Shown: positions 1-12,049, counted from the stretch's first letter. The stretch is 64,000 nucleotides of DNA from Peromyscus leucopus (GCF_004664715.2 NC_051065.1:147934096-147998095); one strand, 5' to 3'. Translations and numbers: made by a program. The notes: a model not told the origin generated them from the letters alone.

Positions 1-1005
1 AAGTCATCTACCCGAACACCATAAATGGGTGAATGCTATTGCACACATTGTATCTGTAAAGCTGACTAAAATAAAAAGAATCGGGCTGCGTGGAGACGTG
101 ATCGTTGTGATGCACGTACGAAGACGGAGAGTCTGGGGCTGCGGAGGGGTGCAGCTGTAGATGGGGCAGGTTGGGAGGCGGCCCTGCCTGGAGCTGACAA
201 GGAGCAGGTGAGGGGATTGGCCACTGCCCTCAAGGCAGACTGCTTTAACTTATTTAGACTCCCCAGAGGTGCCGCGGATTCCTGACGACTGCACTTTCTC
301 AGGCCCATCTGGTGGGCGCTGGCCGGCCCCGCCCCGGGGAGGAACGTGCGCGGTGGCACGGCGCCCTGCAGCCCCCGCGGTCCTCGAGTGCCTGGACCTG
401 CCTCCCTCCCCCGCTCACTGACTCACGCGCATCGCGCTTAATTCTGCTTCTGTCCTTGGTCTCCACCTTTAGACATTCTGGGTTGAACTGGCCGAGGGGG
501 AGATAAAAGGACAGAAATGGACCCGGAAAGGCGAAGGGAGAGTTGAGAAGTAAAAGATGGCATGGGCTGCAGACCACCAGGAAGAGCGGGAAGGGGTGGG
601 CCTGGGAAGGGGCAGAGGTGTGTGAGCATGCGCAGAGGCCCGCCCGCGGTGAACAGGCACTTCAGTGGGCACCTCAGCCAGGAAATGCAGACACAGTTCC
701 AAGCAAATCCGGGTTGGTGTTGCGTGCTACAAGTGATGCAGGCGTGCATCGTAGTCGAAAAAAATCAGAAGTAAAAGCCTGCCTCGCTCCTAACCTCTGG
801 CCGTAAATGCATTATTCTATGGCTTTTACCTTTTTTTCTTTTACCAAGGAAGCACGCGAGCGATGTCTGCATGCGTTTAGCATTCGTCCCATTTTAGGAC
901 TTTAGACAGACATGTTTAGCATATCACCAGCCACAGGACATTATCTGGCATGTTGTAGATCGGCATTAGAAAATCCGAGCGTGTTATTCTTTAAACACAT
1001 CTGGG
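1..1005. other. Intergenic stretch with GC-rich, promoter-like patch
   Basis: No exon was recognised here. Bases about 300-440 are clearly richer in C, G and CpG than the surroundings, with a GC box near 325-337, TGACTCA (AP-1 consensus) at 419-425, and an NRF1-like GCATGCGCA near 626-634 beside another GC-rich patch. This could be a CpG-rich promoter or an upstream alternative first exon of the plus-strand gene that starts at 25.4 kb, but no spliced product can be shown. The open frames across it have no recognisable protein similarity. Confidence 0.4.
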
Positions 1006-1222
1006 ACTGAGAGGTAGCTCAGCTGGTAGAATACCGGAGGCTCTGCGTTTAATCCCCAGAACCGCAGAAAACCAGGAGGGGTGGCAGCCACCTGTAATCC
1101 CAGCACTTGGGAAGTGAAGTCAGGAGAATCAGAAACCTGTGGCCAGGTTTGGTTACAGAGGGAGGTTAAAGCCAGCGTGTGCTACGTGAGACACTGTCAA
1201 CCAAAACAACCACCAAAAAAGA
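1006..1222 (+). repeat. ID/B4-type SINE
   Basis: A tRNA-like left part (gaggtagctcagctggtag, then gtttaatcccc) is followed by a B1-like part (cctgtaatcccagcacttgg) and an A-rich end. This head-to-tail arrangement is typical of rodent B4 elements. Confidence 0.75.
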
Positions 1223-2077
1223 CCAAAACCCCAGTCTAATAATGTAATGTAATGGTGCTGGAATGGGGGGGGGAGCAATTTCTCTAGGTCTTTCTCGCTT
1301 TGCTGAAGGTCCACATCCTGTTTGCATCACTAAACTTCATGAAGGATGACGGTGATAACCTTCGGGCTTCAGTTTCTACCCCTAACTTTTGAGACGTCCA
1401 CTTGTCCAGTCTGAAAAGGGACTGTTACCCATTAGAAACTGAGAGACTTCCCCTTGAGTCTGTGCGATCCTGTACACTTTGGCCTTGGGCCGTCTTCAAA
1501 GGCTCTCTCGTCTACATTGCCTGCCGCCTTTAAGGGGCGGCATAGAAAATGAACACAGAGTGAAGGTAGATGGAGACCCAAACCCAAGCCATCAGCCGGT
1601 CTTTCTTCAATCACCTCTCTAATCCAGCCCCAGGTTTTCTTCTCCCTAATAACATGGATGACAGCAGTATGTCATGGTGACTACCAGGATTGGGTGATGG
1701 GTCTTTGTGCTTGTTCCTAAGTAAAAACCAAAGGAGCACGCAGGCCTGGCCGAACCCAGATAGCCAGTTTACAAAGACCCATATGGTGAGTCTTCTCCCG
1801 TCCTCTGTTCCGTGGAATAAGAGAAATTTAGAGAGAGAAAAAACAAAAACTTCTTTCCTAATTAATCTTTTTGGTTGTCAGTCTTGTTAGGGCCACTTTT
1901 TGCAAACTGTTTCCTTCTTTCAGACCAGTGTTTCCCACTGAGATGCAGTATTCCTTGTCTCAAGCCTCGGCCACCAAACACGGCCTCCTTCCTTCCTCCC
2001 TTCGACCCTGGAGTATGGCCTGTGACCTCACAGCTTTAAGATTCCATCTCATTTGACTCATCTACTGTCAAACTTGG
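1223..2077. other. Unique intergenic DNA, nothing recognised
   Basis: About 850 bp without a SINE core, simple repeat or frame I recognise. Short open frames at 1432-1614 and 1690-2056 show no known protein similarity. Confidence 0.5.
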
Positions 2078-2155
2078 GAGTTGGCAACTTTTACTGTAAA
2101 GGGTCGGATTATGTAAGTAGTTTAGGGTTTGTGGACCACAAAGTGTCTTAAGAGC
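2078..2155. mobile_element. Ancient hAT-type DNA transposon fragment
   Basis: The stretch ttggcaacttttactgtaaa, followed by a ggtcggatta-like motif and ttagggtttgtggaccac, resembles a common mammalian hAT-Charlie-class non-autonomous element. The exact family is not assigned. Confidence 0.45.
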
Positions 2156-2577
2156 CTCCTTGCCTCACCAGCCTCACTTTCAGCCATCCCTGTTGCTGAG
2201 AGGTGGCTCCTGGGAGGCTCTCTGAACAGCCTGGGAACAGGACCCTGACTGAGCCTCCTCAGAGGATGGCTCCTTTCCTAGAATTCTGCACCAGCTGCTT
2301 ATCTCCAGCCTCCAGGTTCCTTGCACTGACCCTGCTTCCTGTGGGGATGAGAGGGGGCCAAGAGAGGGTGATGGAGAGTGAATGTGATCAAACTACATTA
2401 GATACATAGATGAAATGTCATGGTGAAACCTGTGTAACTGGTAGCTGCTAATACTAATCATCTAAAGTTAAGCAGTTATTACATTTATTTATTCGAGAGT
2501 GTGCATGCTGTGGCGTTGAGAGCATTTTTGCCCAGTGAGACATTTCATCCGCCCAACATCATGATTATTTATTTATT

Positions 2578-2642
2578 CATTTGTTTGTTTGTTTGTTTGT
2601 TTATCTATTCATTCATTCATTCATTCATTCATTCATTCATTT
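2578..2642. repeat. (TTTG)n then (ATTC)n microsatellites
   Basis: Two adjoining tetranucleotide runs: five to six units of TTTG, a short transition, then about nine units of ATTC. Confidence 0.95.
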
Positions 2643-2795
2643 AGTGTGCGCACTCTGGAATGTCATGCTAAAGTACTTTCTACCTGGTGGGATGACCTGA
2701 GTTAGATTCTCAGGACTCATAAACATGGTGGAAGGAGAGAACTCACTCCTGAAAGTTGTCCTCTGCCCTCCACCTGCAGACTGTGACACACCTAC

Positions 2796-2834
<39 letters not shown>

Positions 2835-2890
2835 ACAGAGAGACAGAGAGAGACAGAGACAGAGAGACTTGATTTCTCTCTCTCTCTCTC
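2796..2890. repeat. (CA)n / (AGAGAC)n / (TC)n compound repeat
   Basis: A 35-bp CA run is followed by AGAGACAG-type purine repeats and an 18-bp TC run. Open frames crossing it are repeat translations only. The DNA just upstream (about 2640-2795) resembles a B2 body. Confidence 0.95.
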
Positions 2891-2914
2891 AAAAAAAAAA
2901 ACAAAACAAAAGCT

Positions 2915-3190
2915 GGACATGGTAGTTGGCGCGCGCCTTTAATCCCAGCACTTGGGGAGTACAGGTGAGAAGGTTGCTGTGAATTCGAGGCCAATGTGAG
3001 CCACATATTAAGTTCTGGACTTATGGGATACATCGGGAGCACCTACCTCAAAAACCAAACAGGTGCTGGGAGTTTGGCTTAGTAGTAAAATGTCCTGGGT
3101 TCAGTGCCCAGTGTGTTGGGGGCGGAGCGCGCAGCAGATAATAACAATAACAGCAACAGCAATAATAAAGCAAGGGGAAAAACAAAACAA
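2915..3190 (+). repeat. B1 SINE followed by ID-like SINE
   Basis: The B1 core cgcctttaatcccagcactt occurs near 2934 with an A-rich end near 3050. It is followed by an ID-like unit (ttggcttagtagtaaaatg, then gggttcagtgccc) and an AAT/CAA-rich tail. Confidence 0.85.
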
Positions 3191-3322
3191 AAACTTCAAA
3201 TGTGAATGCCACCCAGCCTGTGGAACATGAGCTCCAAGCAGGGAGAGACTAGAGACTAGAGGTCCCTGACACCTCTACCCATGCCTGAGTCTAAGCTAGC
3301 CTGGCACCATACTGTTGTGCAT

Positions 3323-3741
3323 TGTGCTGGTTAGTTTTATGTCAACTTGACACCAAATTACGGTCATCAGAGGAGGGAGCCCAGGTGAGAAAATGTCTCT
3401 GTAAGATTTGACTGTAGACAAGCCTATAGGACATTTTCTTAGTGATTGGTGGGAGAGGAGGGCCCAGGTCATTTCTGGGTTGGGCCACCCCTAGGCTTGA
3501 GGCCCTGGCTTCTGTAAGAAAGCAGGCTAAGCAAGCCATGGGAGCAAGTCGGTAAGCAGCACCCCTCCATGGCCTCTGCATCAGCTCCTGCCTCCAGGTT
3601 CCTTCTGTGTTTGAGTTCCTGTCCTGACTTCCTTCAGTGATGAACAGTGATGAGGAAGTGTGAACTAAATAAACCCTGTCCTCCTGAGTTGCTTTTGGTT
3701 GTGGTGTTTTATCACAGCTGTAGTAGCCCTAACTAAGACAC
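3323..3741. mobile_element. Rodent medium-reiteration interspersed repeat
   Basis: The block opens tgctggttagttttatgtca and closes near agccctaactaagaca. Internal landmarks (aagaaagcaggctaagcaag, then a cccctccatggcctctgcat block) match an abundant rodent-specific repeat I recognise but cannot name securely. The open frame at 3342-3581 (minus) lies wholly inside it and is not a gene. Confidence 0.7.
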
Positions 3742-3821
3742 TTGTCTCCCAGGCCGTGTGTCTGTCTTCACTCTTGCTGTATGTGATTTGTTGGTGTCTG
3801 TTAGTAAATAGTTTTGAGAGC

Positions 3822-3950
3822 CCGGCAGCGGCGGTGATGGCACACACCTTTAATTCCAGCATTTGGGAGGCAGAGGCAGGTGGATTTCTATAAATCGAGT
3901 TCCAGGACAGCCAAGGCTATGCAGAGAATCCCTGTCTCAACATCCCCAGA
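3822..3950 (+). repeat. B1 SINE
   Basis: Starts cccggcagcggcggtgatgg; contains ttccagcatttgggaggcag and gttccaggacagccaaggct, and ends near ccctgtctcaa. Confidence 0.9.
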
Positions 3951-3974
3951 CCCAGTAAATACTATTAAGATAAA

Positions 3975-4110
3975 CTGAGTGTGGTGTCAGGCCTGTAATC
4001 CCCATTGCTCAGGAGACAGAACTGGGAGGATCAGAAAGGAGTCCAAGGCTTCCTTAGCTACACATCTAGTTCCAGGCCACTCCTGGAAAAGTGAGACCCT
4101 TCTCACAACA
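3975..4110 (+). repeat. Diverged B1-like SINE
   Basis: Contains gtggtgtcaggcctgtaatc, a degraded middle, and a gagacccttctcacaac terminus. It is much more decayed than the flanking copies. Confidence 0.55.
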
Positions 4111-4255
4111 AACAAACCCCAAAAAGCTTCATACGAAAGGGCCAACCAGAGAGCATCAAGATACGGTCCATCGGCCCTAGAGGGTCCCTGGTCAAGGTAT
4201 GGGATTTCATGGGTCATTTCTTTACTCTGAATTTTGTAAAAAAAAGAGAACACTG

Positions 4256-4405
4256 AGAAGCCAGGTGTAGTGACTCAATGTCTGTAATCCCAGCACTTGG
4301 GAGGCAGAGACAGGCAGATCTTTGGGAGTTCGAGGCCAGCCTGGGCTACATGTTTCCTGGACAGCTAGAGCTATATAGTGAGACCTTGTCTCAACAAAAC
4401 AGTAA
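4256..4405 (+). repeat. B1 SINE
   Basis: Complete outline: aagccaggtgtagtgactca, taatcccagcacttgggagg, gaccttgtctcaacaaaac. Confidence 0.9.
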
Positions 4406-4489
4406 CAAAGAGAAACTGATAATGCTTGGTTGTTCTCAATTAGATTAAAGCAGCCACTTAAATATAATTGGAATTATACTGGATTTAAA

Positions 4490-4915
4490 AGCCATCCCAG
4501 AGCTGGCTTGTAATCCCAGATACAAGGAGACTGAGGCAGAATAGCAGTTCAGAGCCTGCCTAGGCAACATAATGAGACCTTGTCTCAAACATAAAAGACA
4601 AAAAGAAGGCTGGGAGCCTGGTGTGATGGTGCATGTCTGTAATTCCAGCACTCAGGGGGCTGAGGCAGGAGGATGACGATGTTGTCATGAGTTTGGGGCT
4701 CGTTTTGGCTACATAGTTCAAGGTTACCCTGAGCCATATAATAAGACCCTGTCTAAAAAACAAAACAAAAGAATTGTTGGTTGAGTCAGGGTGGTGCTGA
4801 TCCTTTATGCCTGTTCCTTTAATTCCAGCACTTGGGAGCCAGAAGCAGGTGGATCTGTGAGTTCCAAGCTAGCCAGGGCTACATAGTGAGACCCTGTCTC
4901 AAACACACAGACAGA
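4490..4915 (+). repeat. Three head-to-tail B1-type SINEs
   Basis: Copies begin near 4490, 4610 and 4785, all in the same orientation, each ending in a gagacc(t)tgtct motif with an A-rich end. The first is the most diverged. Minus-strand frames at 4445-4763 are antisense SINE translations. Confidence 0.8.
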
Positions 4916-5730
4916 TATAAAATCAACGAGATTTTAGGAGATAGAATACAGTGAGAGAAGGTTTCCCAGTTATGTGCAAGATTCAAGGGATTCAATTCCC
5001 TGGATTCAAACCCTTTACTAGGGAGGGAAAATTGGCCTGAAAGCTAATTTAAAACGTGTGGTTGTAGGTAAAGGAATGTAGCCGCATTTGAACATTTAAA
5101 GGATTGTAGGAACAGGGCACCAAAGGCAGGGATTATTCCACACATTTCTTTTTTACACACATTTCCAAAATCATTCCAGTCATAAGTTTGCATATAAACC
5201 ATCCAATAAATACTCGGGATCTTTTCACACCCATGAGATTTTGCAGATTTGTGTCAAAAAAGGACAGGGAAACAGGATGAAGAAAACCAGAATCACGGGG
5301 AGATGCTGGCTGTAGCCCTGGCGGCAACATAACAAGAAAACAAATTCCACAGGAGGGAGAGTAGAATAAAGGAGAGACAGGATTGAGTGATGGAGCTCAC
5401 TTCGTCACTTCTTCGGAGATTCAGCTGACCAGCATCATGCACCACGCAACCCACCTCCAAAAAAAAAGAGTCAGGAGGCAAGATAAGGATAGAAGAGATT
5501 CTTTGGTTTCTGAGCCCGCCTCATCCAAATATTTCTGTGACTGGCTGGTTCCACTGGAGGCAACAGCCTGAGAAAGACAAGTCTGTTAAACAGGCCGATG
5601 CTCTGCAACAGAGACTTCATACACTTGTAAGTGGAGTAGCTTCAGCAGGAATGGCACTGAATCACAGTCATTTCTAGCACAGTGGCTGCTGTACTACACG
5701 GCACACACAATCTATACAAAAACTTGTGGA
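4916..5730. other. Unique intergenic DNA, nothing recognised
   Basis: No SINE core or known protein similarity. Opposed frames at 5293-5481 and 5383-5571 overlap each other and neither resembles a known family. Confidence 0.5.
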
Positions 5731-5734
5731 GGAT

Positions 5735-5880
5735 TTTGTTTTTTCCAGACAGAGTCTCACTGTAGCCCTGGCTGTCCTAGAACTTGATCTGTAGACCAGG
5801 CTGGCCTCGAACCCTCAGAGATCCACTTTCCTCTGCCTCCAGAGTGCTGGGGTTAAAGGTGTGTGCGACAATGCCTATCT
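5735..5880 (-). repeat. B1 SINE
   Basis: Antisense B1: cagacagagtctcactgtag, then ccaggctggcctcgaaccct, then gctggggttaaaggtgtgtg. B2-like antisense text (tgtgtgcaggtgaggggg, gctgagccgtctttctaacc) follows to about 6060. Confidence 0.85.
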
Positions 5881-6182
5881 AAAGAGTTATCTTTGTATGT
5901 GTGTGCAGGTGAGGGGGGTTGTCCAAGAAGAAGGGAGCTTTGGATCCCTGAAGCTGGAGTAAACGTGTTTGTGAGCCAACTAAAGTAGGTGCTGGGAATC
6001 AAACTCACATTCTCTGCCAGACTGGTATTCACTCTTGACAGCTGAGCCGTCTTTCTAACCCTGTGTTTACCAGAGAGGACACTTTCTTTCAAGGTCCTGA
6101 ACATGCTAGGCAAGTGCTCTGGTGTTCGTGGACTCTATGGACTCTGTCTGGACTACCCATGTCAAAATTAGCCATACATAAG

Positions 6183-6372
6183 TGAATGAATGAATGAATG
6201 AATGAATGACTACATAAATGAATGAAATCTGGGTGTGGTGGCACATTCTTTTAATCCCAGCACTCAAGAGGCAGAGGCAGGTGGATCTCTGTGAGTTTGA
6301 GGCCAGCCTGGTCTACGTAGTGAGTTCCAGGACAGCCAAGGTCTACTAAGAAAGACCCTGTCTCAAAAATAA
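6183..6372 (+). repeat. (GAAT)n and B1 SINE
   Basis: About six GAAT units lie next to a B1 beginning tctgggtgtggtggcacatt and ending agaccctgtctcaaaaat. Confidence 0.9.
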
Positions 6373-7560
6373 TTCTGACTGGCCTCAAATTCAAAGAGTG
6401 TCAATGTGTCCATAGTGCTGGGAACAGATGTGTACCACCATCATGAGGACAGGATGGTTTCTCTGAGGGTCACCATACCAGGAAGGGATGGGATGGAGCG
6501 TCTGACCTGCTCAGTACTTGTTCTTTGAGATTCCAGTGGAGTCATCAGACAATGCCTTCAGTATCTATACTGTGGTTCTGTGGATCCAGGGAGCTGGCCT
6601 TCCCTCGATTCCTACAACTCCCAGCAGCCCCTCTAGCTGTGCTGAGTCTGAGACTGTGACCCTCTCTCCTCTGAGAAGAGCATTTCATTTATTTTCTGGC
6701 AGTTTGTGTACTGGCCTAGCCCATCATAGAACACCAGATCAGTAGACAGTACCTCAGAGCACGGAGTGGTGCCCCCACTTTCTGAGAGGTTAGGCTCCGC
6801 CAGGTTCAAGGGCCACCAAAATTAGGGGAGAGACTTGCTCAAATAACACAGCCCTTTAATTACGGCATATCTCATTGAAAAGTGACACAGACTGGCATGT
6901 GGTTATGTTTTTTGAAAGGGGGGATATGAGTCAGCGTGAGTTATCGGGTTGCTGTTTTCCTGTAACCAAGGCAGGCAGGGATGCCCTGGTGGTAGTACCA
7001 CCCGACAGCTGTATAGAGAAGCAAAGATATGTCTACCTGGGACAGTAGTGCAGGGGGACACTTGGAGAACTCATAGGCTCGACTTGACCTCATGCAATAG
7101 TCTGTGGGCCTTCCTGGCGTTTGTAGAGCAATTTGCACAGAAAACAGCTGGAAAATATTAAAAGTCGTTGTTTTCTGTAATTAAACCATTATAAGACCAG
7201 AAAACTTTGGTATCCAGTAAAGACACTGTACTGGGTAACAGTAGTCTCAAAGCTGAGGTGTTTCTGGTGACAGCTGCTGACATGCATGCTGTTATGGCAC
7301 TCGTGGGGCAAACTGCTCATGCTGTGAAAAATCCTGTCTTGGAAAGAAACAAAAAAACAACAACCCACAGTGAAACCTTGATGCGTGGGGCCAGAGTGCT
7401 CAGGAACAAACACCTCAGATTCATTATGCCGTGAGTTGGATTTTGAATTAACTTTTGATCATTCAGAAAGGTTTTATGATTGCCAAAATTTTCACAACAC
7501 CTACACTCACTTATGCAACACGGCATTGGACTGTGACCACAGTTTATGAAGCTGGACTCA
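6373..7560. other. Mostly unique intergenic DNA
   Basis: About 1.2 kb with only short SINE-like scraps. Several overlapping frames (6518-6745, 6941-7161, 7189-7526) occur on both strands, but none has a recognisable domain. Confidence 0.5.
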
Positions 7561-7564
7561 AGCT

Positions 7565-7737
7565 GGGTACAGTGGTAATCTCAGCTTTGGGAGACCTAGG
7601 AAGGGGCATCTCAGTGAGATTGGAGCTACAGGGTAAGACCCTGCTCAATACACACACACATATACACACACCATATACACATACACACACATGCACACAT
7701 ACACACACATATACACATATACTCATACACACATACA

Positions 7738-7780
<43 letters not shown>
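7565..7780 (+). repeat. SINE remnant ending in a 130-bp CA-rich microsatellite
   Basis: A B1-like remnant (tgggtacagtggtaatctca ... taagaccctgctcaa) runs into an interrupted (CA)n/(TACACA)n tract at 7651-7780. Cys/Val-rich and Thr/His-rich open frames across it reflect the dinucleotide only. Confidence 0.85.
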
Positions 7781-7781
<1 letters not shown>

Positions 7782-8249
7782 GTGGCTACCATATGCTACT
7801 ATCCACAACATACTACTGTGCCTCAGATCCAAAGACATCAGGGCCAAGCTACTGTGGCCAAAAGCTCTGAAAGCTTGAGTCAAAATGAAATTTTCTCCCT
7901 TACAGGTCGATTGTTTTAGGCTATTTTATCAGTGGTGCAAAGTTGACTAATGAAATATCTGATCACTTTTCAACTGTGTTAAGTGTATTTATACTGTTAT
8001 GAAATAGAACTCCAAAAACTTTCATCTTGTACATCGGAAGCTCTGTACCCAACAAACCACTTCCTCCCGGAGCCTCTAAAGAAGCAGCTGTATTCTGTTT
8101 CTGTGAGTTTGGCCTCCTTCGGACTGTCCTGGGTGGAATCACGGAGGATTTGGGTTTCCGTGTAGGTGTTATTTCACTTACAAACAGTTCAAGTTTCAGC
8201 CATGCTATACAGATTTCCTCCTCCTTAAAATCACATTGATTATCTACAT

Positions 8250-8665
8250 GTGCATGGTGTCAATGCATGGAACTCGCTCTGTAGACCAAGCTGGCCTCAA
8301 GTTCACTGAGATCCGCCTGCCTCTGCTTCTAGAGTGCTGGGATGAAAGGTGAGTGCCACCATGCCCAGCAGTTTATGAGTGTTTGGTTGGTATGTGTATA
8401 TGTGTACAGTGTGCACGCATGGTGCCTGTGGAAGCCAGAAAAGGCTGTCAGGTCCCCTGGAACCGAGTCACAGACAGTTGTGAGCTACCATGGAATTTGA
8501 ACACGGGTCCTCTGCAAGAGTTTAACTGCTGAGCCATCACTGGCTAACACCACCTGCAACTTCCCCAGAGTGGCCTTGAACTTGGCATGAGGCTCAGGCT
8601 GTCTTCAAACTCCTGCATCCATCTCACAAGTGCTAGGATTATGGGTGTTGGCTAGCATGACTAAT
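8250..8665 (-). repeat. B1, B2 and B1-like SINEs in a row
   Basis: Antisense B1 at about 8250-8372 (gctggcctcaagttcactga). Antisense B2 at about 8390-8550 (agtcacagacagttgtgagc, then gctgagccatcac). A diverged antisense B1-like piece to about 8665 (agtgctaggattatgggtgt). Confidence 0.8.
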
Positions 8666-8681
8666 TTGGTCTCACTTTTAT

Positions 8682-8686
<5 letters not shown>

Positions 8687-8727
<41 letters not shown>
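8687..8727. repeat. (TG)n microsatellite
   Basis: Uninterrupted run of about 20 TG units. Confidence 0.98.
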
Positions 8728-8729
<2 letters not shown>

Positions 8730-9069
8730 ATAGAAAGCATTTAAAGCTGCATCAGTTACTTTCTTTTTCTTTTTTTTGGGGGGCTCACTTTGAAATCAGG
8801 CTATTGGGGTGGTTTTGTTGTTGGAGTTTGATTATTGACTTGCAGAAGTTCTTTACACATTCTGGATTTTTAACCATTTATTAGATCTGTGACTTACAAA
8901 TATTTTCTTCCATTTTGTAAACTCTAATTTACTCCGCTGATTGTGCCTGTTGATAACCTGTGTCTTGGAGTTTGATGTAGGCCTGTTTTTTTTTACTTAG
9001 TTTCTTGTGTTTTTGATGTTAGAGGTAAGAAATTAATGTTTTGTTAGATTTAAGGATCAAGATAACCCC

Positions 9070-9180
9070 CTGAGGCTGGGGTATGGCTCAGTGGGAGATG
9101 ATTTGATCTATGTGTGAGGCTCTGGGTTCAATCCCAGGCACCCTCAAAGAAAGAACCAACAAGCCAAACAGCCTAAGCCT
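9070..9180 (+). repeat. ID-like SINE
   Basis: ctggggtatggctcagtggg, then gggttcaatcccagg: tRNA-derived box A and box B in an ID-type unit with an A-rich end. Confidence 0.75.
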
Positions 9181-9499
9181 ATTTGGGTGTATGCTCTGCC
9201 TTCGGGCCTACTGGAGAGTAGCATTGTCCTCTCGGCTCTCTGTAGTGGCTCTACCTCTGCTGTCAGGACTCCTGAGGAGACAGCATTGCCCCGTGGACCT
9301 GTGTGCCTGGGCCTGTGGTGGGAGTGCGAAGACTGATCATGCATCCCTTTGGGAGTCAGTATTCTCTCGAACTGAAGGATACTTACTGCCTATTCTTGGG
9401 TGCTGTTGTCCCATTCTGTAGAATTCCAGACATTTGATAGTCTTCCTCTTGTCTCATCTCTATCCCTGCCAGTACAAGGTGGCTCATCTTTAGTCTTTT

Positions 9500-9620
9500 A
9501 CTTTTTAAAAAATTGTTGGGACAGAGTCTTACTATGTAGTCCAGGCTGGCCTTGAACTAGAAATCCTCCTGCTCCTCCCAAGTCCTGAATTATAAGCATT
9601 TGCCAACACACCCAGGTAGT
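9500..9620 (-). repeat. B1 SINE
   Basis: gggacagagtcttactatgt, ccaggctggccttgaactag, then aagcatttgccaacacaccc: a diverged antisense B1. Confidence 0.75.
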
Positions 9621-10124
9621 CGTTTTAAGAAATAGCAGACACAGGAGAACCTGATGATCAAAGAAGCCGTAAAACAAAAAACCAGAGTGAAACACCCCAA
9701 TCACTGAGACTATTCCTACCCTAGCCCCAAAACCTGGCATGATATGGAGGGCTAGCCACCTGTAAGATGGACGCAGCCACAAGCTCACTGAACCCAGACA
9801 TTTTACACTGCTGCCACCGGCCTGTGGGTCTCTGATGGACCAATTGAACTGCCAGATTCTCCAGTTTGCCCTGGAGTATTATAGTGCCCTGTTCATGTGA
9901 TTAACGAAAATAAAAGTGTTATGAATTATTGCTCGGGGACACGGGGGTATCCCGCGCATGCAGGGAACCATGCTGGCATGCTGGGCAGATGCAGCGGTGG
10001 GTTAGCAGGCGACACACTCCATGCAGGCATGGGGGCATGGCAGCAGGGGGACAGTCACAACCAGACACTGCAGCCACGTGGAAATGCTTTATTATAATAG
10101 AGAGACGAAAAGAAGATGGGAAGA

Positions 10125-10182
10125 GGAAAGAGAGAGAGAGAGAGAGAGAGTGACCGAGAGGAGAGAGAGAGAGAGAGAGGAG
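10125..10182. repeat. (AG)n microsatellite, interrupted
   Basis: Two AG runs are separated by tgaccgag; the left part begins aaagagagag. Confidence 0.95.
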
Positions 10183-10374
10183 TTTTTCCTTAAGAAGCTG
10201 CTTCTATGTCAGGACGCAGGGCAGCCCTAAGGGGCGGGTCACTTATGGACAAAAAAAAAAAAAAATTGAAAAAAGGAGAAATTTCTTCAGCCAAATAGCC
10301 ACTTCATTATAAATGGGAAAAACAATATTGAGACAGGTTTGTTTTGTTTTTAACCTTTTTAAAGGATTTTAAAA

Positions 10375-10641
10375 ATTTTTCATCTTTATGTTCATTGGTA
10401 TTTTGCCTGCATGTATGTCTGTATGAGGGTGTCAGGTACCCTGGAACTGGAGTCACAGACAGATGTGAGTTGCACATATGTGCTGGGAATTGAACCTGGG
10501 TCCTCTGGAAGAGCAGCCAGTGCTCTTAACTGATAAGCCATCTTTCCGGCCCCTTAAACTTTTAAAAACAAAAATCTGTCCATTTATAGTAAAGTGTTTC
10601 TTCCTGGGAATTTGGCAGAATCACATTTTTTGTAGACATAT

Positions 10642-10672
<31 letters not shown>

Positions 10673-10810
10673 AATATATGTGAGTGTTTGTATGTGTGGG
10701 GGCTGTGGAAGTCCATTGTTCTCTTCATGTATGTCCCAGGAATCAAACTCAGGTCATCAAGATCAACCACAAGGGCCTTTACTGAAGGAGTTGTCTCCTT
10801 TACCCCAGAA
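10375..10810 (-). repeat. Two antisense B2 SINEs flanking (TTG)10
   Basis: The first B2 (about 10375-10558) shows attgaacctgggtcctctgg and a classic Pol III-side end. A perfect run of ten TTG units lies at 10643-10672, followed by a second, more diverged B2 body (gtccattgttctcttcatgt, caaactcaggtcatcaagat). Confidence 0.85.
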
Positions 10811-10924
10811 TCACCTTGAACGTCCATATTCTCACTAACGGTCTCTTAAGGTGATCGAGGCATTCCCAGCACTACACAAACTTTCTAGCCTCTCCCATTG
10901 CCCTCTGGAAGGATTTCTTGTTGT

Positions 10925-11000
10925 TGGTTGTTTTGTTTTTGAAATAGGCTCTCATGGTGTAGCTCTAGCTGTCCTTGAACTCACAGATTCATGCAGGCCT
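10925..11000 (-). repeat. B1 fragment
   Basis: ttttgaaataggctctcatg, then agctctagctgtccttgaac: only part of an antisense B1 remains. Confidence 0.6.
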
Positions 11001-11449
11001 TCACTACACCTGAACCCTACTTCTTGGAACGAGTTCATCACTCACCAAATAGACGAATAAATTCTTCGATTTGAGCAGGAAATCAACTCACACCATTCTA
11101 GGGGCTGGCGAGTCTGCTGTGTAAAATGGTCGGCGGGCAGGCTGTAGACTCCGCAGAAGACCGGGTTGAGGTCGGCTACCTGCTAGCACAACTCTTCTTG
11201 CTCATCAAAGACCAGTCTCTCATGCTCCTCAAGCCTGGTTAGTTTGACTTTGTGGAAAACAATCTGCTCTATTCATAGCCCACCCATTTATATCCAGTCT
11301 CATTCAAAACACTCTCGTAGGAACAGCCAGAGTAATGTTTCACCAAATACCTGTTTGGTCTGTTTTTTTTCACTTGCATTGCCTTAATTTTCTGGTAACT
11401 CTATGAGATGGACATTATAACTGTGAATATAAATACTGAACCTAGGGCC

Positions 11450-11870
11450 TGTGGGATGGCTCAGCAGGAATAGGCATCTGCTGCCCTGTCAAAGGACCTG
11501 AGTTCAATTCCCAGGACCCACACGGTGGAAAGAGAGAACCGATTTCACAAGTTGTCCTCTGACCTCCATGTACTTGATGTAGCAAGTGTATATGTACACA
11601 CCTATGCAAGCACACAAAGTAATCAAATAAGATTTAATAAAGATAAAAAAATACTAACTCTACGAGAAGCCATATTTGGTGGCAAACACCTGTGATCCCA
11701 GCACTGCAGAGACGGAAAAGCAAGGAGGATGTTTGTATGGCTCTGGCAAGGAGGGTCCAAAGCCCCTGGACCTTGGATGCTCTGCCCTCATAGGTGAAAG
11801 TTCCAGGTCTACTTCCAGACAAGCTGATGGCTACAAGAGAGAAGACCCCTGTCTCAAAAAATAGAAACAC
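11450..11870 (+). repeat. B2-type SINE then B1-type SINE
   Basis: B2-like unit at about 11450-11640 (gggatggctcagcaggaata, then gagttcaattcccaggaccc, then gacctccatgtac). A diverged B1 follows to about 11870 (ggcaaacacctgtgatccca, gacccctgtctcaaaaaa). Confidence 0.75.
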
Positions 11871-12000
11871 TTGGTCTCCACAGTTAAGATTATGCACTGT
11901 GTGGTGGCTCACAATAGCTTGTCACTCAAGTTCTCGGAGATTCAATGCCTTCCTCTTGAACCCATATTCACTTATACAAACACACACAAACAAAAACAAA

Positions 12001-12017
12001 TACATATATGTATACAC

Positions 12018-12049
<32 letters not shown>

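Noticed and set aside
3342..3581. 79-codon minus-strand frame
   Set aside because: It lies entirely in a rodent interspersed repeat.
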